NCBI GenBank assembly: GCA_035415725.1
Contig: DAOOGN010000040.1
Span: forward strand, 1-33,649
Reading direction: 5' to 3'
Origin: DSWT01 sp035415725
Lineage (GTDB): Bacteria; Chloroflexota; Anaerolineae; B4-G1; SLSP01
DNA length: 33,649 bases
In this document: piece after piece, positions 1 to 7,082 of the stretch
Numbering within the stretch: the first letter of the stretch is position 1
Layout of the letters: the number at the start of each line of letters is the position of its first letter
Program-made: the position numbers and the translations under genes
The notes under the pieces: generated by a model
Databases searched by the model: none
Told to the model about the DNA's origin: nothing
Seen by the model: the letters and a program-made list of their open reading frames with translations, nothing else

Positions 1-4
1 TCGA

Positions 5-3000
5 GTGGGTATTTCTAATTGTCGCCGATGTCTAATTCTAATTGTCATTGAACAGGGCCTCGCCACCCGCTCCTGGTACAACGCCGCCGGGCAGCTCGTT
101 GGCAGCACCCGGAACTATTCTCCCACGCTTTATCCCGGCCACGGCCCGGACAACGCCTGGAACCTTTCTACCTGGTACGGCTACGATGCGCTGGGCCGCC
201 AGACCCACGTCACCGACATGCTGGGCTCCGTCACCTATACGGAGTACGACGGTGAGGGCCGTGTGCTGCGGACGACGCGCAACTATCTGCCGGAATATTG
301 GCCGAATCACGAGGATACTTACAATCTGGTCACCGAGTATGGCTACGATGTCGTGGGCAACCAGACATACGTGACCGACACTCTGGGCAACGTCACCTAC
401 ACCGAATACGATGAACTGAACCGCGTCAAGCGCACGTGGCAGAACTACCTGCCCGGCTCTCCTCAGAACTACATGGACACCTGCAACCTGGTCACGGAAT
501 ATGGCTACGACAGCGTGGGCAACCAGGTGTGGGTGACAGACACGCTGGGAATGCGCACTTTCACTGAATACGACGCACTAAACCGGCCCGTCACCGTGAC
601 GACGAACTACGTCGATGGTATCTTCGATCCGGCCTATCCCGACGCAGATATCGCTCAGGTGACGGTATACGATCCCGTGACCGGGCAACAGATCGCCCGG
701 GTGGACGCCGCCGGCCGCGAAACGCGCACCGTGTATGACGCCGCCGGGCGGCCTGTGACAGTGACCACGAACTACGTGGACGGCATCTTCGACCCGGCGC
801 AGCCTGACGAGGACATCCAACAGGTCACCCATTACGACCCGGCGACCGGTCGGGTAACGGCGCGCTGGCAGATCGCGGATACCGCCATTCCTACCTGGTA
901 TGAATACGATGTGCTGGGCCGCCTGGTGACCACCACTAACGCGCTTTCCGGCACGACGGTGACGCAGTACGACGCCCAGGGACGCCGCAGCGCCAGTATC
1001 GACGCCGCGGGCAACGCGACCCACTACGGCTATGACGCCGCCGGACGGCTGGTGACGACCACCAATGCCCTTTCGGGGACGGTCGTGACCACTTACGACG
1101 CCCTGGGCCGGCGCGTCGCCGAGACCAATGCCCTGGGGTATACCACCGTCTATACCTATGATGCCGCCGGACGGCTGGCGGCGCAGGCTGACCCACTCGG
1201 CAACGTCGCAACCTACAGCTATGACGCCCTGGGCCGCCGCGTCGCGCAGGCCGACGCCGATGGGGTGAGCTTTTATTCCACCTACGACGCCGCCGGACGC
1301 TTGAGTGCTACCTGCACGGCCTTGGGGCATTGCGTGGCTTATGCCTATGATGCGTTGGGCCGCCGCATCGCCCAGACCGACGCGCGTGGCGTCACTACTG
1401 CTTACGAGTATGACGCCCTGGGGCGACTCACCGCCGTGGTCGAGAACGCCACGACTACCGGACTATCCGACTACCAGACTAACGTGCGCACGACGTATAC
1501 CTACGATCTCCTGGGGAATATGACGGCGGTCGAGAACGCCCTGGGCCACACCACCGTCTACACCTACGATTTAGCCGGGCGGCGCGTGGCGACCGCCGAT
1601 GCGCTGGGCCACATCACCACCTACGTTTACGATGGACACGGGCGGCAGACGGCAATCGCCTACCCCGACGCCGCCGGACCCATCGTCGTGACCACAGATT
1701 ACAACGCGCTGGGCCAGCCCACCCAGGTGGTCTACCCTGGTGTGGATGCCGCGCCGGCCTTCACCGTGACCTACGGTTACAACGTCCTGGGCCGCCGCAC
1801 CGCCGTCACCGACGCGCTGGGCGTGATGGTCTACGACTACGACGCCCTCTACCGGCCGGTAGACATTGCCGCGCCCACGGGCGACGCGCAGTACCGCTAC
1901 GACGCTTTGGGGCAGCGCACCCACCTCATCTATCCCACCGGGCAAACGGTCACCTACACGCACGACGCGGCGGGCCGCCTGACCCAGGTGCTCGATTGGA
2001 GCGGCGGCACGACGGTCTACACCTACACCGCTGCCGGGCGACTGGCCGCGATGCAGTTGCCCAACGGCATCCGCTCGGCGTATGCCTACGATGATGCCGG
2101 ACGGCTGGTGGAGATTGCTCACCGGCAGGGAGAGACCCTGCTGGCGCACTATCAGTACGACCTGGATGCGGTGGGAAATCGCAGCGCCGTGTCCGAAATG
2201 TTGCTGACCTCCGGGGGAACCGCGGGAGGTATGGCCCATGCCGGCTCGCCGGCGCCGGGCGACGCGACGCCGGGCGATCTCCTCACGCTAACGGAAGGGG
2301 AAAGGGTGAGCTCCAGCCTTGGACCTGACGTGGCCTATGACTTCGATACGGATCGCTACCTGGTGGTCTGGAATCACTATGGCGGTATCGGCATGGGGCA
2401 GAGCGTACTGGGCCGGTGGGTTTATGGCAACGGCCAGCTTGGCGATTCCTTTGTCATAGCGCCTCAGGCGGTAGGCGTGCAATCGCCGCGCGTGGCTTAC
2501 GATCCCCAAGCGAAAAGCTATCTGGTGGCCTGGGAGCGCGACAACGCCATTTACGGGCGTCTGGTAAGCCACGCCGGGCGCTTGACCAAAATACAAACCC
2601 TGGCACCCTACGGCAACGCGCCGCAATTGGCGGCTCATCCGGATGCCGGCGGGTATTTGCTGGTATACAATAACTGCCCGCCGGCCCCCGGCGAGTGCCA
2701 CCAAAGCCCGGCATTGCTGGCCCAAAGGCTGGATATGAAAGGTAGTCCCCAGGGGCCTGTTTACCAACTTGCAGCGCAAGTAGCAAACGCCGCTGCCGTG
2801 ACCTACGATGCGGCCGAGGCGCAGTATCTGGTCGTCTGGGAACAAGCGAAAGATTGGGCCAATTTTATGCTTGTTTACGGGCGGATGGTGGGGGAAACGC
2901 CAGGGACAACTTTCCTGATTGAACAGAACGCCACCCAACCGGCGGTGGCTTACAATGCGCGGCAAGGGCGCAGCCTCGTCACCTGGTTGACGCCAAGCGG

Positions 3001-5161
3001 AATCGTTGCCGGCCGGCAGGTCGGCGCCGGGGGCGGCTATCTGGGGCCGGTTTCGATCTTCAATCCTATGCAAAAGGTGGCGGGCAACATCGCCGTGAGT
3101 GGGAACGGCGCGACGGACAATTGGGTGGTGGCGTGGTATGCGGATCTACCCACGCTACAGGTCGTGCATGGCGACGGAATACTCTCCGGCAACAACCAAA
3201 CGTTACAAACACAGCCTCCCAAACAAGCGATAAATGCCATAGCGATGAGCAGCGCCCCTGGGACGGCGTCGGGCCAGCAGTTGGTGGTCTGGTCGCGGGA
3301 TGAGCGACACATTGAAGCGCGCTACTTCCGCCCGCTGGATGCCGGATTCCGCGCGGCGCCGGCTGCCGGCCCCGCCCCGCTCACCGTCGTCTTCACCGAC
3401 ACCACCTCGCCGTTGGGTAAAACGGATACGTGGGCCTGGAACTTTGGTGATGGGAACAGCGACTTCACGCAACAACATCCGCAACACACCTACACCGCGC
3501 CCAGCGTCTACAGCGTGACCTTGACTGCGAGCGACAGCCGCAGCGGGGAGAGCGAAAGCCTGTCCTTACCGGCTGCCATCGCCGTGACCGGAGCGACGCT
3601 CCAGGAGCGCACCATCAGCTACACCTACGATCCCCTCAACCGCCTCACCGCCGCCGATTACTCCACAGGCGAAGCCTACGCCTACCAGTATGATCCCGTC
3701 GGCAATCGCGCTGCCTACACCCTGACTACCCCGCTTGACGGAACCGCCGTCACCACGTACACTTATGACGCTGCGAATCGTCTCCAGGTCACCGTGTCAC
3801 CCGGTCACCTTGTCACCTACACTTGGGACAATCGCGGTAACCTGCTCTCCGATGGCACCTTCACATACACGTACAGCGCCGCCGGCCGAATGGTACGCGC
3901 GATGAACCTTGACAACACGATGGCCTACACCTACACTGTCAACGGTCTACGCGTCCAGCAAACCGTGGACGGCCTCACCACGAGTTACACCTGGGACTGG
4001 GCCACGGGCGTGCCGGAACTGCTGAGCGACGGCGAGTCGCTGTACCTCATCGGCTACGATACCCTCGGCTGGCAGAACGGCACGGACTGGACGTTTGTGC
4101 TGCCCGATGCGCTGGTATCCGTGCGGCAGGAGACGGACGCGACCGGCGCGGTGACGGCGGTGCGTGAGTGGTCGCCGTATGGGGTGGAGATCGGCGGGGC
4201 GCAGGCGGGGTTGGGCTTCACCGGGGAGTGGTTCGATGTGGCGGTGGAGTTGCAGTATCTCAGGGCACGTTGGTATGACGGCACGACAGGAAGGTTTACG
4301 CAGATGGATCCATCAAGGTTGGAGGAAAATTTATACTTATATGCTAAGGCAAATCCTGTAAGTTTATTGGACCCTTCTGGTTTATGTGCTGACCGTGGTA
4401 GTTCTACTGACTGCGAGAGATTTGTTGCTGAAGTGCAGTTGATAATCGATACTGTCAAAAAGGAATGGGGTTGTAATACTCTCAAACCTCTAAGTGATGC
4501 GGATGTAATAATTGATTTTCTTGCTTACTATTATTCGGGTATGCCCGCAACGGGCGCTGGTCTTTACTTGTCATGGTTCAGATTTGACAGTTTCTTTCAA
4601 CAAGGTACGCCGGATCGTTGGGCAGTTCCAGACTGGGAAGAAGCTGCTGGTTTCCCAGATTTCGAGTGGAATCATCCGGCTAATGAACCGGATTCACCTT
4701 TAGGGCAAGAGATGCGAGAGGGATATGGCTTCCGACGACCTTATTTTGACAATACACATCACTACTTTGGTTATCTGAAGCTAGCTTATTACTATGGTAC
4801 GTCAGTAGCAAATATAGTCAATTTCGAGCGAGAAAAACCCACTCTAGACGCTGTTAGATCCCTGTGGCAGTCTCATATAGGCACCCTTGAAGAGCAAGAG
4901 CATGAGCGCAGATATGCCTGGTACTATCGTGAAGCAATTTATGATCTCTATATTGTTCACGAGGCGACTGTTGTGGCCTTTGCAACAAAGATACTGTTCG
5001 ATAACGATATCAGTTTTCTACCACAGCTATTGTGTGAAAGATGGTGTGCTTCCAATGATGCTGATGTATGGGCGTTAGAAGAAGACGTTGACAAATACTA
5101 TTTTGATTTTCCTCAGAAATATTGGCCACCGCAGAAATACTGGCCAGGAGACAGCAATTAA
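5..5161 (+). CDS. RHS/YD-repeat protein with propeller and PKD inserts and a variable C-terminal tip (5' partial)
   Basis: This is a very large RHS-type protein, expected at the cell surface or in a toxin-delivery shell. The frame is open to the left edge, so the true start lies outside the window. Residues about 20-735 are tandem YD repeats (YDAAGR, YDALGRR, YTYDAAGRL). Residues about 740-1110 interrupt them with six or so blade-like repeats of the form VAYDxxxxxYLVVW, probably a beta-propeller. Residues about 1112-1197 form a PKD domain (WAWNFGDG). YD repeats resume to about 1410. The RHS core then follows (LQYLRARWYDGTTGRF, ending DPSGL near residue 1459). The last 260 residues are unlike the rest and are encoded by visibly AT-richer DNA, the usual layout of a polymorphic-toxin tip; I do not recognise its fold. 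No signal peptide can be judged because the N-terminus is missing. The first 15 or so residues do not look RHS-like. Confidence 0.93.
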   Translation: MGISNCRRCLILIVIEQGLATRSWYNAAGQLVGSTRNYSPTLYPGHGPDNAWNLSTWYGYDALGRQTHVTDMLGSVTYTEYDGEGRVLRTTRNYLPEYWPNHEDTYNLVTEYGYDVVGNQTYVTDTLGNVTYTEYDELNRVKRTWQNYLPGSPQNYMDTCNLVTEYGYDSVGNQVWVTDTLGMRTFTEYDALNRPVTVTTNYVDGIFDPAYPDADIAQVTVYDPVTGQQIARVDAAGRETRTVYDAAGRPVTVTTNYVDGIFDPAQPDEDIQQVTHYDPATGRVTARWQIADTAIPTWYEYDVLGRLVTTTNALSGTTVTQYDAQGRRSASIDAAGNATHYGYDAAGRLVTTTNALSGTVVTTYDALGRRVAETNALGYTTVYTYDAAGRLAAQADPLGNVATYSYDALGRRVAQADADGVSFYSTYDAAGRLSATCTALGHCVAYAYDALGRRIAQTDARGVTTAYEYDALGRLTAVVENATTTGLSDYQTNVRTTYTYDLLGNMTAVENALGHTTVYTYDLAGRRVATADALGHITTYVYDGHGRQTAIAYPDAAGPIVVTTDYNALGQPTQVVYPGVDAAPAFTVTYGYNVLGRRTAVTDALGVMVYDYDALYRPVDIAAPTGDAQYRYDALGQRTHLIYPTGQTVTYTHDAAGRLTQVLDWSGGTTVYTYTAAGRLAAMQLPNGIRSAYAYDDAGRLVEIAHRQGETLLAHYQYDLDAVGNRSAVSEMLLTSGGTAGGMAHAGSPAPGDATPGDLLTLTEGERVSSSLGPDVAYDFDTDRYLVVWNHYGGIGMGQSVLGRWVYGNGQLGDSFVIAPQAVGVQSPRVAYDPQAKSYLVAWERDNAIYGRLVSHAGRLTKIQTLAPYGNAPQLAAHPDAGGYLLVYNNCPPAPGECHQSPALLAQRLDMKGSPQGPVYQLAAQVANAAAVTYDAAEAQYLVVWEQAKDWANFMLVYGRMVGETPGTTFLIEQNATQPAVAYNARQGRSLVTWLTPSGIVAGRQVGAGGGYLGPVSIFNPMQKVAGNIAVSGNGATDNWVVAWYADLPTLQVVHGDGILSGNNQTLQTQPPKQAINAIAMSSAPGTASGQQLVVWSRDERHIEARYFRPLDAGFRAAPAAGPAPLTVVFTDTTSPLGKTDTWAWNFGDGNSDFTQQHPQHTYTAPSVYSVTLTASDSRSGESESLSLPAAIAVTGATLQERTISYTYDPLNRLTAADYSTGEAYAYQYDPVGNRAAYTLTTPLDGTAVTTYTYDAANRLQVTVSPGHLVTYTWDNRGNLLSDGTFTYTYSAAGRMVRAMNLDNTMAYTYTVNGLRVQQTVDGLTTSYTWDWATGVPELLSDGESLYLIGYDTLGWQNGTDWTFVLPDALVSVRQETDATGAVTAVREWSPYGVEIGGAQAGLGFTGEWFDVAVELQYLRARWYDGTTGRFTQMDPSRLEENLYLYAKANPVSLLDPSGLCADRGSSTDCERFVAEVQLIIDTVKKEWGCNTLKPLSDADVIIDFLAYYYSGMPATGAGLYLSWFRFDSFFQQGTPDRWAVPDWEEAAGFPDFEWNHPANEPDSPLGQEMREGYGFRRPYFDNTHHYFGYLKLAYYYGTSVANIVNFEREKPTLDAVRSLWQSHIGTLEEQEHERRYAWYYREAIYDLYIVHEATVVAFATKILFDNDISFLPQLLCERWCASNDADVWALEEDVDKYYFDFPQKYWPPQKYWPGDSN

Positions 5162-5734
5162 ATGCAAGCGAGAACTGGAATCCATGTCGAGGTGCGTAAG
5201 ACTGTTAGCTCGGTAAAGATATGGATGGCTTTCTTATTGGTGTTTACAGGATGCGCACAAACGCGTCCATTACATCCGAGCTATGAAGAATTGATCAAAA
5301 ATGGATTCTATGCATATGTTTTGCCCAATACTGAAGTACAACGGCGACAATGGGAAGAAATCATCAGTATCTGGGGATATCGCTTCCATTGCCAGTCCAA
5401 TGAGGCTCCCAATAATCTATATGTCAGGTATGTAGATGAGTATGCTCAAGTCGAGGTCGATTTGATCATCGGACCTTGGAGTGATGTGTGGGACTGGAAC
5501 CAAAACACAACCGAAGTATTGTTAGATACTACCATAGCGAAAAAGAAAAGTGCTGTTTTCTATAATAGGACGGACGGTTCAACAGCTTTGATGTTCGAGG
5601 ATCAATTTGGCATACGAGTACAAGTATGGAGTAGTTATCCAATTACTCAGACGCTTGAAATAGTCCAGCAACTCGAATACATTGGGCCTCCTTCTGATAC
5701 AGTCAGTAATCCATGGGATTGCCGAAATCGTTAG
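5162..5734 (+). CDS. Putative lipoprotein directly downstream of the RHS tip (candidate immunity protein)
   Basis: This 190-aa protein is not recognised by family. The ATG follows the RHS stop codon with no gap, so translation is probably coupled, and no independent Shine-Dalgarno is seen. A basic N-terminal stretch, a hydrophobic segment (WMAFLLVFTG) and Cys31 in VFTGC look like a lipoprotein signal, so the mature protein would be membrane-anchored outside the cytoplasm. The rest is soluble and rich in aromatic and acidic residues. The DNA is AT-rich, like the RHS tip and unlike the RHS shaft, suggesting that tip and lipoprotein arrived together. In known RHS loci a small gene right after the tip often encodes immunity, so that role is inferred from position only. 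The 3' end overlaps the start of the orphan RHS fragment. Confidence 0.72.
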   Translation: MQARTGIHVEVRKTVSSVKIWMAFLLVFTGCAQTRPLHPSYEELIKNGFYAYVLPNTEVQRRQWEEIISIWGYRFHCQSNEAPNNLYVRYVDEYAQVEVDLIIGPWSDVWDWNQNTTEVLLDTTIAKKKSAVFYNRTDGSTALMFEDQFGIRVQVWSSYPITQTLEIVQQLEYIGPPSDTVSNPWDCRNR

Positions 5735-5751
5735 GATGTGGAATCCTTGCC

Positions 5752-6301
5752 GAATGTGGGATCAGCTACACCTACGACTCGCTCTACCGCCTCACCGCCG
5801 CCGATGACTCCACCGGTGAGTGCTACGCCTACCAGTATGATCCCGTCGGCAACCGTGAGATGATGACTGACGCCATTGGCGTTTACACCTACACTTACGA
5901 CGCGGCCAATCGCTTGGCCAACCCAGATGGCGCGGTGTACACCTGGGATGCGCGGGGCAACCTGCTTACCGATGGCACGTTCACATACACTTACAACGCC
6001 GCTGGTCGAATGATACGGGCGGCGAGCATAACAACAACGCTGGCATATACCTACACCGCCGATGGCTTGCGGATTGCGCAAAATATCGATGGTGCGGAGA
6101 AAACCTTCACCTGGGACTGGGCCACGTCCGTGCCGGAGATGCTGTACGATGGGCAGTACACCTACCTGGTAGGGCACGACACCCTGGCCTGGGAAGGCGC
6201 GCGCACTCCGATGTCGCCGGTCACTGCCGTGCGCGAGTGGTCGCCGTATGGCGTGGAAGTCGGCGGAGCGCAGGCGGGGTTGGGGTTCACCTTCTGGAAG
6301 A
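5752..6301 (+). pseudogene. Orphan, truncated RHS C-terminal module
   Basis: The frame is open from 5713 to 6333, but RHS similarity begins near 5752 (ISYTYDSLYRLTAADDSTGE). It closely follows residues about 1200-1410 of the upstream RHS protein, keeping YAYQYDPVGNR, SDGTFTYTY-like and TFTWDWAT segments. Compared with the parent it lacks about 22 residues (the stretch with FVLPDALVSVRQ). It ends at AGLGFT, just before the RHS core, so it has neither the DPSG core nor a toxin tip. The following residues FWKNYENTIRCLS are unrelated. There is no convincing start codon or ribosome-binding site. I read it as a displaced RHS segment left by recombination, possibly able to serve as a recombination donor, rather than an expressed gene. 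Confidence 0.75.
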
Positions 6302-6304
6302 ATT

Positions 6305-6547
6305 ATGAAAACACAATTCGTTGTCTGTCTTAAGAATGACGGCTATCCGGCATCGTTGGAAAGGCGCAAACTTTATCAGATCCTTCCTGACACCCAGGCT
6401 GCTAATCATCACCTGTTGCGGGTCATAGATGAGTCGGGTGAAGATTATCTTTACCCGGCGGATTATTTTGCGCCTATCGAGGTACCGGCGATTTTTCTGG
6501 ATGTCCTGATGTCTGATAATTATCAGCCGTCATCTGCCTCTCACTAA
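6305..6547 (+). CDS. Small conserved protein of unknown function (80 aa)
   Basis: This 80-aa protein starts at ATG 6305 with a GGAAG five bases upstream. The sequence KTQFVVCLKNDGYPASLERR, followed by a YQILPD segment and LLRVIDESGEDYLYPADYF, looks like a compact, well-conserved domain. I believe I have seen relatives of it in cyanobacteria and Chloroflexota, though I cannot name a function. The last 20 or so residues (after FAPIEVP) look less conserved and may be altered. It sits exactly where the orphan RHS module breaks off, so it may have been captured as cargo behind an RHS cassette. An immunity or antitoxin role is possible but rests only on position. Confidence 0.6.
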   Translation: MKTQFVVCLKNDGYPASLERRKLYQILPDTQAANHHLLRVIDESGEDYLYPADYFAPIEVPAIFLDVLMSDNYQPSSASH

Positions 6548-6697
6548 AGAGCCATTCCGCTTCCAGTACGGCGCGCACCTCCAACTGCGTCTCTCGGCGG
6601 ACGTCTACGCCGACATGCCCGACGTCTTCGGGCATCTCACGCAGGAAAACACAAGGTCTCCCCGTCCGCACTCCAGGCATACAGGTTCGGCTGGGCA
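6548..6697. other. Unassigned degenerate sequence
   Basis: This stretch is GC-rich and has no intact gene. A minus-strand frame reads as a plausible piece of protein (around FLREMPEDVG and RRETQLEVRA), but it has no start and no recognisable family. It sits between the 80-aa gene and the transposase relic, and I treat it as decayed coding sequence. Confidence 0.4.
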
Positions 6698-6829
6698 AAG
6701 CGACTCCACACGGGCACTCGCCGCTACGATCTGGCAACGCCGTAGCCGAAAGAGATCCTTGCTGCGCAAGCCAGCTTCGACAGCCTGCTGTTCTTCGGTT
6801 GTTAGTTCTCGATGTAGCGGTGCTCTCAT
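6698..6829 (-). pseudogene. IS630-type transposase N-terminal relic
   Basis: Reading minus from ATG at 6829, about 44 codons give MRAPLHRELTTEEQQAVEAG, then a segment containing RRCQIVAASAR. This is the start of the helix-turn-helix segment typical of IS630-family transposases and their stand-alone orfA proteins. Similarity stops abruptly near 6698, and the rest of the frame is unrelated Cys-rich translation. The helix-turn-helix and the whole DDE catalytic domain are missing, so the element is dead. No terminal inverted repeats were identified. Family assignment comes from memory of the N-terminal pattern. Confidence 0.6.
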
Positions 6830-6893
6830 ACCGCCTGTTTTACCACTATACCGAGATTCTTGCCTGTGTCTGCACCAGGCGCTGATGCGCGCT

Positions 6894-7082
6894 GCGCTGC
6901 AGTCCCCGCAGCGCAGCAAGGGGATGCGCCAGATGCACTTGAGCGCGCGGCCGTATCACCGCGTCCTCAAGGTCTCGCGCACGATGGCGGATTTGGAAGG
7001 CGCGGAGGGGATCCAAACACCGCATCTGGCGCAGGCATTGCAATATCGGGTCAGAGTGCTGGAGACGTCATTCAACCTCTAA
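6894..7082 (+). pseudogene. C-terminal relic of a ComM/YifB (magnesium-chelatase-like) ATPase
   Basis: The frame containing MRQMHLSARPYHRVLKVSRT and then HLAQALQYR matches the extreme C-terminus of ComM/YifB AAA+ proteins, where LSARAYHR, ARTIADL and EALQYR are characteristic. Only about 55 of roughly 500 residues remain. The Walker motifs and the Lon-like N-domain are absent, and no start codon fits. The frame runs on for ten unrelated residues to a stop at 7080-7082, overlapping the convergent GH3 gene end. ComM normally acts as a helicase in natural transformation; this fragment cannot. Confidence 0.7.

Noticed and set aside
10..55. Possible CRISPR repeat unit at the left edge
   Set aside because: Only one unit is visible, with no spacers and no cas genes in the window. 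The resemblance to a repeat end is too weak to annotate.
1571..2239. Long open frames antisense to the RHS gene (also 578-1330 and 2288-3073)
   Set aside because: They mirror the GC-rich, periodic YD-repeat DNA. Their translations are low-complexity Gly/Arg/His/Val-rich and have no family features or ribosome-binding sites.
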